In this document: one piece after another, positions 6,260 through 12,340 of the stretch
Numbering within the stretch: the stretch's first letter is position 1
How the letters are laid out: every line of letters begins with the position of its first letter
The notes under the pieces: generated by a model
What the model saw: only the letters and a program-made list of their open reading frames with translations
Told to the model about the DNA's origin: nothing
Databases searched by the model: none
Made by a program: the position numbers and the translations under genes
From: an uncultured Roseburia sp.
Lineage (GTDB): Bacteria > Bacillota > Clostridia > Lachnospirales > Lachnospiraceae
DNA length: 12,340 nt
Assembly (NCBI GenBank): GCA_934292805.1
Contig: CAKQXQ010000058.1
Span: 1-12,340 of the forward strand
Direction: 5' to 3'

Positions 6260-7627
6260 TTATCGTTCTTTCATCGGAACATATTGTTTCCGTTCTGAAA
6301 CACTCTTGTATGCAGGACGCATAATCTTGCTATTCTGTGAGATCTCTTCCAGACGATGTGCACTCCAGCCTGCGATTCTGGCAATTGCAAAGATCGGAGT
6401 ATAGAGTTCTACCGGAAGCCCCAGCATACTGTAGGCAAAACCACTGTAAAAGTCGACGTTCGGGCTGACTCCCTTGTAAATCTTGCGTTCTCTTGCAATA
6501 ATCTCAGGTGCAAGACGTTCTACTGTTGCATAAAGTTTAAATTCATCTTTATATCCTTTTTCTTCGGAAAGCTTTTCTACAAAAGAGCGGAAAATAACAG
6601 CTCGCGGATCAGAAAGCGAATAAACTGCATGTCCCATACCGTAAATCAGTCCTGCATGGTCAAAAGCTTCTTTATGAAGAAGGGCAGTAAGATATTTTTC
6701 AATCGCTGCCTCATCAGACCAGTCTTTAATGTTTGCCTTCATATCATCGAACATTCTGACAACCTTGATATTGGCACCACCATGCTTTGGTCCTTTTAAA
6801 GAGCCAAGAGATGCAGCGATTGCAGAATAAGTATCTGTACCGGAAGAAGATACAAGATGTGTGGTAAAAGTAGAGTTATTACCACCGCCATGCTCCATAT
6901 GAAGGATCAGGGCAGTATCTAAAAGCTTAGCTTCCAGTGGCGAAAACTGGCTGTCTGCACGCAGAATATGTAAAATGTTCTCAGCTGTAGAATAATCCTC
7001 TTTTGGCGGATGGATAAAAAGACTTGCACCATCATGATAGTGCTTGTATGCCTGATATCCGTAAACGGAAAGAAGCGGGAACAGGCTGATAAGCTGCAGA
7101 CATTGTCTTAATACATTAGGCAAAGAGATATCATCTGCAAGATCATCATAGGAGTAAAGTGTAAGAACACTTCGTGCAAGTGTATTCATCATATCTTTGC
7201 TTGGTGCTTTCATGATGATATCACGTACAAAGCTGGTTGGAAGAGTACGGTAGTTGCTTAGCATTGCTGTAAATTCTGAAAGCTCTTCACGGGTAGGAAG
7301 CTTCCCGAATAAAAGAAGATAGGTACATTCCTCGAAACCAAAATGGCTTTTTTCATCAATGCCTGCGATAATATCCTTTACATTATAACCGCGGTAATAC
7401 AGTTCGCCGTCTGCCGGAACAGATTTACCATCCACCATCTTTGTTGCACATACATCAGCAATCTCTGTAAGTCCGACAAGAACACCTTTTCCGTTAATAT
7501 CTCTAAGACCACGTTTTACATCGTATTTGTTATATAACTCAGGGTCTATCATGGAACATTCTCTTGTCATCTGTGAAAGACGTTCCAGCTCCGGAGTGAT
7601 CTCACAATATGGATTATTTGTTGTCAT
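6260..7627 (-). CDS. gltA: Citrate synthase
   Basis: This 455-residue protein condenses acetyl-CoA with oxaloacetate to give citrate. In fermentative anaerobes this usually feeds 2-oxoglutarate and glutamate synthesis through a partial citric acid cycle. The sequence shows DGELYYRGYNVKDI (73-86), then HMEHGGGNNSTFT (243-255) with the first active-site histidine at His246. GSLKGPKHGGAN (275-286) follows, then GMGHAVY with His333, and NVDFYSGF with catalytic Asp392. FAIARIAGWSAHRLEEI (413-429) closes the family signature. The EHGGGNNST version of the first active-site stretch is the form I associate with clostridial enzymes. The start ATG at 7627-7625 has GGAGG 7 bases upstream. It stands alone, convergent with the thrC unit and divergent from cdd. 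2-Methylcitrate synthases share the fold, but no propionate-pathway neighbours are seen. Confidence 0.95.
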   Translation of the reverse strand: MTTNNPYCEITPELERLSQMTRECSMIDPELYNKYDVKRGLRDINGKGVLVGLTEIADVCATKMVDGKSVPADGELYYRGYNVKDIIAGIDEKSHFGFEECTYLLLFGKLPTREELSEFTAMLSNYRTLPTSFVRDIIMKAPSKDMMNTLARSVLTLYSYDDLADDISLPNVLRQCLQLISLFPLLSVYGYQAYKHYHDGASLFIHPPKEDYSTAENILHILRADSQFSPLEAKLLDTALILHMEHGGGNNSTFTTHLVSSSGTDTYSAIAASLGSLKGPKHGGANIKVVRMFDDMKANIKDWSDEAAIEKYLTALLHKEAFDHAGLIYGMGHAVYSLSDPRAVIFRSFVEKLSEEKGYKDEFKLYATVERLAPEIIARERKIYKGVSPNVDFYSGFAYSMLGLPVELYTPIFAIARIAGWSAHRLEEISQNSKIMRPAYKSVSERKQYVPMKER

Positions 7628-7648
7628 ATATTACCTCCTTATTCTATA

Positions 7649-7687
7649 GCGGAAAAAGAACTCATCCGTAAGGAGATAGTTTTCCAC
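7649..7687 (-). promoter_or_regulatory. Hairpin in the citrate synthase leader
   Basis: In the minus-strand leader, GTGGAAAA (complement of 7680-7687) can pair with TTTTCCGC (complement of 7649-7656), with one G-U pair and a loop of 23 bases. It lies about 20 bases upstream of the ribosome binding site. It is too weak to be called a terminator or a known riboswitch. Confidence 0.35.
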
Positions 7688-7721
7688 TTTATTTTATAGT
7701 TTAAATTTATCACGTTAATAT

Positions 7722-7751
7722 ATAATAGCATAAAGTTGAAAAACTTGACAA
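7722..7751 (-). promoter_or_regulatory. Candidate citrate synthase promoter
   Basis: Minus-strand TTGTCA (complement of 7746-7751) and TATTAT (complement of 7722-7727) are spaced by 18 bases and predict a leader of roughly 90 bases. The -35 lies in CTTGACAAG (7744-7752), which is almost self-complementary and could also bind a dimeric regulator. Confidence 0.5.
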
Positions 7752-7833
7752 GAAAATTGTGTCGAATTCAAAGAATTTTAAAAAAATTTTTAGAAAAAAT
7801 TTACGATTGAATGTGAAATTCATGAAATAAGAC

Positions 7834-7862
7834 TTTTCAATTTGCAGGAAATGGATTAGAAT
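7834..7862 (+). promoter_or_regulatory. Candidate cdd promoter
   Basis: TTTTCA (7834-7839) and TAGAAT (7857-7862) are 17 bases apart and would give a leader of about 50 bases before cdd. The rest of the 291-base spacer between citrate synthase and cdd (7628-7918) is very AT-rich, with A and T runs at about 7775-7803. I see no gene there. Confidence 0.45.
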
Positions 7863-7918
7863 AGTTTTTACGAAAAATAAATGAAATTTAGAATATACTT
7901 TATAGAGAGGAGCAGCAT

Positions 7919-8332
7919 ATGGATAACCAGGAACTGATCAAAGCAGCAATGGAGGCAAAGGAACACGCATATGTTCCTTATTCACATTTTCGTGTAGGTG
8001 CAGCCTTACTTACCCGCGATGGAAGAGTGTTCCAGGGATGCAATATCGAAAATGCAGGATATACACCAACCAACTGTGCGGAACGCACTGCCTTTTTTAA
8101 GGCAGTTTATGAAGGAGTCCGTGATTTTGAGGCAATCGCGGTAAATGGAGATGCAGATGATTATCTTTATCCATGTGGTGTTTGCAGGCAGGTGATGGCC
8201 GAATTCTGTGATCCAAAAACCTTCCGTATCCTTGTTTCAAATAAAAAGGGGGATTACCTTGAATATACATTAGAGCAGCTTTTACCAGGTGCATTTACAC
8301 CCGAAGAGCTCGAAAAAGGCCAGATTCTCTAG
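7919..8332 (+). CDS. cdd: Cytidine deaminase
   Basis: This zinc enzyme deaminates cytidine and deoxycytidine to uridine and deoxyuridine in pyrimidine salvage. Its 137 residues match the homotetrameric bacterial class. SHFRVGAAL (22-30) and GCNIENAGYTPTNCAERTA (40-58) contain the substrate contacts and the C-A-E triad: Cys53 binds zinc and Glu55 is the catalytic proton shuttle. PCGVCRQ (85-91) supplies the other zinc ligands, Cys86 and Cys89. The ATG has GGAG 6 bases upstream, after a TATAGAGAGG stretch. It appears to be a single-gene unit: citrate synthase is divergent upstream, and downstream lies the independent promoter of the RNA gene. No convincing terminator was found between cdd and that promoter; only an A/T-only stem is visible at 8377-8410. 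Confidence 0.96.
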   Translation: MDNQELIKAAMEAKEHAYVPYSHFRVGAALLTRDGRVFQGCNIENAGYTPTNCAERTAFFKAVYEGVRDFEAIAVNGDADDYLYPCGVCRQVMAEFCDPKTFRILVSNKKGDYLEYTLEQLLPGAFTPEELEKGQIL

Positions 8333-8430
8333 GTGGAACGCGAACATCGTCATTTGTCAATACAGATAAAGTCACAAGAAAAAAGTTCTAAATTTGGTAG
8401 TATTTTTTCTCTCATATCATTAATTTTTGC

Positions 8431-8459
8431 TTGTGAAAGAGGGAATATTAAAGTATAAT
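8431..8459 (+). promoter_or_regulatory. Strong promoter of the 6S-like RNA
   Basis: TTGTGA (8431-8436) and a perfect TATAAT (8454-8459) are separated by exactly 17 bases, predicting a start between about 8463 and 8467. This coincides with the 5' end of the folded RNA. The 98 bases between cdd and this promoter contain no other recognisable element. Confidence 0.75.
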
Positions 8460-8461
8460 AA

Positions 8462-8679
8462 GACTTGCAAAAAAGCCTGGGATGTACGACACCCTACTAT
8501 TTTGAACCTACATTTACTTTAAACGGGATTCCAATATTTTCAATTGGATGCCAGGCCCCAGTAATTCGCTTTGGCGGCGGGGGAAGGCAAAAGCTTGATT
8601 GAGGTTACCCACCTAGCTTTGGCTAGGAGTCAAAATTGTAGGAAACGGCATTTTGGGTACTGCAAAAGATCTTCAAGTT
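8462..8679 (+). ncRNA. ssrS: Probable 6S RNA
   Basis: 6S RNA mimics an open promoter, binds housekeeping RNA polymerase and lowers transcription in slow growth. The length of about 215 bases and the rod-like fold fit. The ends pair weakly (8462-8467 with 8674-8679). CTACTATTTTG (8494-8504) pairs with CAAAATTGTAG (8631-8641) with one mismatch, next to ACC/GGT. On the 3' side of the central bubble is a hairpin CCTAGC-TTTG-GCTAGG (8612-8627). A distal arm carries TCCAAT/ATTGGA and the GCCAGGCC and AATTCGCTTTGGCG segments. GAACCTACAT and GGATGCCAGGC resemble what I remember of Firmicutes 6S RNAs. The independent promoter and absence of coding potential support an RNA gene. The 3' boundary is uncertain because the transcript may continue to the terminator near 8882. 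Confidence 0.72.
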
Positions 8680-8831
8680 ACAAAAGATACCTTAAGGTAC
8701 AAAAGATACCTGACATACGAAAGAAGACAAGAGGCATCTTTACAGAAGATGATTGGAATACCAGAGAACTTTTTGAAGCTGCGGTACGTAAGAATCCAAA
8801 AGTACCAAAGATTTCAGAATACAAAAGATAA
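8680..8831 (+). other. Repeat-rich tail of the 6S locus with a protein-like open frame (possible gene remnant)
   Basis: The sequence ACAAAAGATAC recurs at about 8680-8690, 8699-8709 and, as ACAAAAGATAAC, at 8821-8832. A related GCAAAAGATC lies at 8662-8671 and degenerate copies at about 8716 and 8741. One frame is open to a TAA at 8829-8831 and ends GIFTEDDWNTRELFEAAVRK then NPKVPKISEYKR, which reads like the C-terminus of a real protein. However, it has no ATG or GTG start and no ribosome binding site, and its upstream part runs into the 6S RNA. It may be the decayed 3' end of a gene, or an untranslated tail of the RNA precursor. I do not recognise the family. Confidence 0.35.
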
Positions 8832-8846
8832 CAAATCAAACAGGAC

Positions 8847-8882
8847 AGAAGCTGCTTTAGTTATTAAGGCAGCTTCTTTTTT
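8847..8882 (+). terminator. Strong intrinsic terminator of the 6S locus
   Basis: AGAAGCTGC (8847-8855) pairs perfectly with GCAGCTTCT (8869-8877), extended inward by TTT/AAG, and a T run follows to 8882. It lies about 170 bases beyond the 6S core, so the primary transcript may be close to 420 bases. Confidence 0.88.
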
Positions 8883-8925
8883 CAAAAATCATCCATTTAA
8901 TATAGATTTCTGATGGGAGGTACCA

Positions 8926-11151
8926 GTGAAACGAAAAATATTTTTATTTATGATCCTCCTTTTTATCCTCGGCATCATACTGTACAGTAAAATATCACAG
9001 AAACGGAATCTGTTATCTTATTCGGATAAACATATCACACGGAAAGAAGTAAAAGAGGAATTGTCTTTTTCTGTATATAAGGATATGGACTGGGATAATA
9101 TCTTTCAAAATGAAAAACACAATCTGACCATCGCAGATGCAAGACAGATTCTTGAGAAAACAGGGCTTGGTTCGGATATTGTGCTGCCAGACAAAAAAAG
9201 TTTTCAAATCGTCAGCAGACAAGAGTGGAATGGCATTTATCTGCAAATTCTTGATTTTCTGGACAATGATCTGTCTGTAAAGCAGAAGACAATCCTTGTT
9301 CTCGATTTTATAGAAAAGGATGAAGGATGTATCCTGATCACCGAAGACGGTGAATATGTCACGCCGTTGCCGCGTTCATATTTTGCAGCATGGCAGGCTT
9401 ACACGGTATTCCTGAACAAAACGGACTGTCTCGGTATCGCAGGAATATCTGATGATGAAATGGTTCTGCCAAATACATATCTCACAAAATCACAAAATAA
9501 ACAACTTTCTTTTCTTTTTCAAGGTACAAACTATACGTTAGAGACGGATCATATTCCAGAAGATCTTCATTATGGAGTGGCAGATCTTGTGTTTTGCAAA
9601 AGAAAACTGACAGGTATCCGTATCAAACAGGATAAAATAGAGGGGAATCTATTGTCCTATGATGATGTTTTGATTGAAATTGAAGGATATGGCCGACTGA
9701 AACATATTGGAAAACTTCCTGTATACAAAAAAAGCGGTGATGTGATAACAGAAGTTTCTCTTTCCGATGTAGTACTTGGAAATCAGAACGTAAGTTATGT
9801 GATCGGAGAAAAAGAGGTTTGTGCAATACTGATAGAAGATGCTGTGAACATACAAAATATCCGTGTATTGCTTTTAAATGAATCAGGTGGCATCTATCAC
9901 ACAAACCTTTATCTGAAATCCGATGATGTCCTGACGGTCTCTTTGGGACAACAACAATACACGTACCAGGCCGGTGAACTCGTTTCAATCAGTGATCTTC
10001 TGGCAGACGAAGAAACAACCCTCACCGTTAATACCGCATCCGTTTGCTCTGCGATTTATATTTGCAATGCCGATCAGTCAGATTGTTCCAATGGATATGA
10101 AGGGAGCATGGAAGTACGGAAATATCCGGAAGGATATACGATCGTCAATTCACTTTTGCTGGAACATTATTTATATGCAGTGGTTCCAAGTGAAATGCCT
10201 TCTTCTTACGAAATCGAAGCACTTAAAGCACAGGCAGTCTGTGCAAGAAGTTATGCCTATATACAGCTTATGAGAGCAGATCTTGCAGCTTATGGAGCAC
10301 ATGTGAATGACAGTACTTCTTACCAGGTCTACAACAAAACAGCACCGACGGATGCCGCAATACGGGCAGTAGATGAAACAGCCGGATGTGTTGTGACATT
10401 TCAGGGGAAACCCGTCGAGACCTTTTATTTTTCTACCTCCATGGGTTATACAGATACAACCGAAGTATGGAATGTCGCAGAAACTGCAGAATATCCATAC
10501 TTAAAACAGACGTGTCTGGACCTTAAGACGCAGCAGGCAGATTTATCCGATGAAACAGACTTTCTGTCATATATTAAGAATTCTTTTCCGGGTTACGACA
10601 GTGATGTCCCTTATTATCGCTGGAATGCAGATGGTGATTATTCAGGCAAAGAAGATATGATCTGTAAAATTTTAGCCGATAGGCATTCCATTTCCCCAAG
10701 GAACGTGATATATTATGAATCTGACGGCATTACAGAATGTGATTCTTTACCTGATATGGGCAGATTACAGGATATATCTGTAAAGAAACGCAGTAAATCC
10801 GGTTTCATATTAACACTACGCCTTACATTTGAAAACGGAGCCGCAGATGTATCTTCTGAATATAACATAAGAAATGTGCTTGCCTGCGGAATAAAGAAAC
10901 TCACCTGTCAGGATGGAAGTGACCGGACACCGGTAACACTTTTGCCATCCGCAGCATTCGCAATAGATAAGAATCCGGATGGAACGTATCTTTTTTCCGG
11001 CGGCGGCTTCGGTCATGGAATCGGAATGAGCCAGAACGGAGCAAACGGTCTGGCCAAGGCAGGGTTTTCCTGCAAAGAGATTATAGATTTCTTTTTTGAC
11101 GGGACTATGATTGAAAAATTTAATACATCCGGTTACAATATGGAGGAATAA
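8926..11151 (+). CDS. SpoIID/LytB-domain protein, membrane-anchored, with long unrecognised N-terminal region
   Basis: The 741-residue product starts with a short basic segment and one hydrophobic helix (about residues 5-21), so it is probably anchored with the bulk outside the membrane. The region from about 25 to 390 is not recognised. The C-terminal half is a SpoIID/amidase-enhancer domain: YEGSMEVRKYPEGYTIVNS leads into VVPSEMPSSYEIEALKAQAV at about 417-436, ARSYAYIQL follows, and the end has GGGFGHGIGMSQNGANGLAK at about 692-711. SpoIID is a lytic transglycosylase that trims peptidoglycan during engulfment, and LytB-type relatives modulate wall amidases. True SpoIID is about 340 residues, so this is a longer paralogue rather than spoIID itself. 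The GTG start at 8926 has GGGAGG 5 bases upstream. The following gene starts 5 bases after the stop, so the pair is likely an operon. Confidence 0.88.
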   Translation: MKRKIFLFMILLFILGIILYSKISQKRNLLSYSDKHITRKEVKEELSFSVYKDMDWDNIFQNEKHNLTIADARQILEKTGLGSDIVLPDKKSFQIVSRQEWNGIYLQILDFLDNDLSVKQKTILVLDFIEKDEGCILITEDGEYVTPLPRSYFAAWQAYTVFLNKTDCLGIAGISDDEMVLPNTYLTKSQNKQLSFLFQGTNYTLETDHIPEDLHYGVADLVFCKRKLTGIRIKQDKIEGNLLSYDDVLIEIEGYGRLKHIGKLPVYKKSGDVITEVSLSDVVLGNQNVSYVIGEKEVCAILIEDAVNIQNIRVLLLNESGGIYHTNLYLKSDDVLTVSLGQQQYTYQAGELVSISDLLADEETTLTVNTASVCSAIYICNADQSDCSNGYEGSMEVRKYPEGYTIVNSLLLEHYLYAVVPSEMPSSYEIEALKAQAVCARSYAYIQLMRADLAAYGAHVNDSTSYQVYNKTAPTDAAIRAVDETAGCVVTFQGKPVETFYFSTSMGYTDTTEVWNVAETAEYPYLKQTCLDLKTQQADLSDETDFLSYIKNSFPGYDSDVPYYRWNADGDYSGKEDMICKILADRHSISPRNVIYYESDGITECDSLPDMGRLQDISVKKRSKSGFILTLRLTFENGAADVSSEYNIRNVLACGIKKLTCQDGSDRTPVTLLPSAAFAIDKNPDGTYLFSGGGFGHGIGMSQNGANGLAKAGFSCKEIIDFFFDGTMIEKFNTSGYNMEE

Positions 11152-11155
11152 AATA

Positions 11156-12007
11156 TTGATTTGGAAAATTATCGGAAATGGCAAATCCTTTTTTGATAAA
11201 TGTAAAAGAGATAAAATAAATGCATATTCAGCTCAGTCAGCATTTTTTATTATACTGTCAGCCATTCCTTTTTTAATGGTTTTCTCATCCATGCTGCAAT
11301 ATACACCGATCACGGAAGGGACTCTGTTAAAAATTTACCAGATGACACTTCCTGACTATGTGTCCGTTTTTTTGATTTCTATCACAGATGAGGTCTATAA
11401 CAGATCTGTCGGCATCATTTCCATCACTGCGATCGCTGCCATCTGGTCTGCTGCCAAAGGGATCCAATATATGACAGATGGACTGAATTCCGTGAACGAT
11501 CTCGAAGAGAACCGGAACTGGTTCGTATTAAGATTATGGGCAATCGTATATACAGTAGTATTTTTATTCGCTGTCGTTTTTACATTGATCGTACTGGTAT
11601 TTGGAAACACACTGCATGAACTTGCAGTAAAATATGTGCCACTCATTCAGAGTCTGGCTGAGATGATCGTTCATTTTCGTGGTTTTGTTATGTTTGGGTT
11701 ATTATTTGTCTTTTTTGATATTATATTCACAGCATTGCCAAATAAAAAACTGACCTTCAAAAGCCAGATCCCCGGTGCATTAATCTGTGCAGTTGCATGG
11801 TATGTATTTTCTTTTGCATTATCTGTATATGTTGACTATTTCAACGGACTGTCCATGTACGGAAGTCTTACTACGATCGCACTTATTATGCTGTGGTTAT
11901 ATTTTTGTATGTATATCATGATGATGTGTGCGGAAGTAAACGTCATCTTCAATGAAAGCTTTCGGAAATGGCTCAAACGTGACAGATCAAAGAAAAAAAG
12001 GGGTTGA
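11156..12007 (+). CDS. YihY/BrkB-family integral membrane protein
   Basis: This 283-residue protein belongs to the YihY family, once linked to RNase BN and now treated as membrane proteins of uncertain, possibly transport-related, function. The signature DKINAYSAQSAFFIILSAIP lies at about 19-38, WSAAKGIQ at 97-104 and GSLTTIALIMLWLYFCMYIM at about 236-255, followed by AEVN. About six membrane helices are apparent (28-48, 84-104, 128-150, 176-195, 205-228, 237-258), and the tail is basic (KWLKRDRSKKKRG). I chose the TTG at 11156 because GGAGG at 11142-11146, inside the end of the previous gene, lies 9 bases before it and no ATG is near. A longer in-frame start at 11111 would overlap the previous gene without a binding site. 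Translation coupling with the SpoIID-type gene is likely. Confidence 0.88.
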   Translation: MIWKIIGNGKSFFDKCKRDKINAYSAQSAFFIILSAIPFLMVFSSMLQYTPITEGTLLKIYQMTLPDYVSVFLISITDEVYNRSVGIISITAIAAIWSAAKGIQYMTDGLNSVNDLEENRNWFVLRLWAIVYTVVFLFAVVFTLIVLVFGNTLHELAVKYVPLIQSLAEMIVHFRGFVMFGLLFVFFDIIFTALPNKKLTFKSQIPGALICAVAWYVFSFALSVYVDYFNGLSMYGSLTTIALIMLWLYFCMYIMMMCAEVNVIFNESFRKWLKRDRSKKKRG

Positions 12008-12032
12008 GTTTTAGAAAACCCTGTGATAGAAT
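12004..12032 (+). promoter_or_regulatory. Promoter of the T-box leader
   Basis: TTGAGT (12004-12009) and TAGAAT (12027-12032) are 17 bases apart, and TGA immediately before the -10 gives an extended -10. The predicted start is near 12039. The -35 overlaps the stop codon of the preceding membrane-protein gene, so the two transcription units are tightly packed. Confidence 0.65.
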
Positions 12033-12039
12033 AGCAATT

Positions 12040-12336
12040 GAGTTTGATGCTGATCATGGGCATCAGAAATAGAAAAAGGCTGTGAATGTGTCAGTAGAGC
12101 ACTATACTTTTTAAAGAGAGAGCAGGTCACCGGCTGAAAGCCTGCTTAAGGTAAGATAGGAATCGAATTTCCCACAGGAGCCGCATTTGTGAAAACAGGA
12201 GATCTTGTGAATAGCAGATGACGCCTGATACACGTTACGTATCTATGAAGTGCTTTTCTTCGGATAAAGAAGAGAAGAATCAGGGTGGTACCGCGGAATC
12301 ATTCGTCCCTACTAAGGGAGGATGGTTCCTTTTTTA
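12040..12336 (+). promoter_or_regulatory. T-box riboswitch leader, probably tRNA-Phe specific
   Basis: Uncharged tRNA binding to this leader lets transcription read through into an aminoacyl-tRNA synthetase or amino-acid gene. The invariant T-box core AGGGTGGTACCGCG is at 12282-12295. Stem I shows AGTA (12093-12096), an AG-rich bulge (12114-12120), the distal stem AGCAGG/CCTGCT (12121-12126 with 12141-12146) and the supporting pairs CTAT/ATAG and ACTTT/AAGGT. The 3' side of the specifier loop reads GAATTTCC (12165-12172), giving UUU or UUC, both phenylalanine. The bulge UGGU (12286-12289) requires a tRNA with A73, which fits tRNA-Phe. The competing terminator is a 15-bp stem with one bulge (12295-12310 with 12315-12329) followed by a T run to 12335. 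AGGG (12282-12285) with CCCT (12307-12310) forms the antiterminator. The target gene, predicted pheS/pheST, lies beyond the window. Confidence 0.9.
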
Positions 12337-12340
12337 TGTC

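Noticed and set aside
6356..6799. Plus-strand open frame of 147 codons opposite citrate synthase
   Set aside because: It lies entirely antisense to the conserved enzyme, with no start signals and cysteine/phenylalanine-rich non-protein-like content.
8377..8410. AGAAAAAA/TTTTTTCT stem after cdd as a cdd terminator
   Set aside because: The stem is almost entirely A/T with an 18-base loop and would be too unstable; recorded only as a weak possibility.
8462..8679. Cyclic-di-GMP or another metabolite riboswitch upstream of the SpoIID-type gene
   Set aside because: The element has its own strong promoter, a rod-like 6S fold and a terminator about 170 bases later, and I see no recognised aptamer core.
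8662..8832. CRISPR-like array from the ACAAAAGATAC repeats
   Set aside because: The repeats are only about 11 bases, irregularly spaced (about 18-19 and then over 100 bases), imperfect and without unique spacers.
8653..8913. Open frame from a TTG in the 6S RNA through the terminator
   Set aside because: It starts inside the folded RNA, reads straight through the terminator stem and has no ribosome binding site.
9623..9988. Minus-strand open frame of 121 codons inside the SpoIID-type gene
   Set aside because: It is fully contained antisense to a gene with clear domain signatures; the His-rich content is a mirror artefact.
12160..12166. Serine (UCG) specifier in the T-box
   Set aside because: The UGGU bulge calls for A73, whereas bacterial tRNA-Ser has G73; the Phe reading also gives a better opposed AGTA/GAA pairing.

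Overview
The window looks like a housekeeping stretch of a Clostridia chromosome, most likely a Lachnospiraceae-type gut anaerobe. The reasons are the moderately low G+C, the strong AAGGAGG-type ribosome binding sites, TTG and GTG starts, a T-box leader, a Firmicutes-like 6S RNA, a 420-residue LeuC with a separate 162-residue LeuD, a clostridial-style citrate synthase and a SpoIID-family protein. No mobile element, CRISPR array, tRNA or rRNA gene was seen.

Layout. Bases 1-1158 are the 3' end of leuS (leucyl-tRNA synthetase), closed by a terminator shared with the convergent LysR-type regulator gene (1221-2117, minus). That regulator is divergent from leuC (2316-3578), which is followed by leuD (3658-4146). 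The divergent region holds a cluster of GTAT/ATAC half-sites over a TATAAT box that lacks a good -35, as expected for an activator-dependent promoter. thrC (4270-5763) follows with its own near-consensus promoter, which sits inside the inverted repeat that appears to terminate leuCD. A small three-helix membrane protein (5786-6133) rides behind thrC. A two-way terminator separates it from the convergent citrate synthase gene (6260-7627, minus).

Rightward of citrate synthase, cdd (cytidine deaminase, 7919-8332) is transcribed on the plus strand. It is followed by a 593-base stretch without a convincing protein gene. This holds a promoter with a perfect TATAAT, a probable 6S RNA (about 8462-8679), a repeat-rich tail with a protein-like open frame, and a strong terminator. 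Then come a membrane-anchored SpoIID/LytB-domain protein with a long unrecognised N-terminal region (8926-11151) and a YihY/BrkB-family membrane protein (11156-12007), probably cotranscribed. The window ends in a complete T-box leader (about 12040-12336). Its specifier region and UGGU bulge fit tRNA-Phe, so a phenylalanyl-tRNA synthetase gene (pheS/pheST) is predicted just beyond the right edge.

Functionally, leuCD, thrC and citrate synthase serve amino-acid and 2-oxo-acid synthesis, and leuS and the T-box belong to tRNA charging. The rest are nucleotide salvage, global RNA polymerase control (6S) and envelope or sporulation-type functions. I do not see a clear new multi-gene system. The most interesting points are regulatory: the promoter nested in a terminator at 4178-4247, the duplicated ribosome-binding segment between leuC and leuD, and the tail of the 6S locus.
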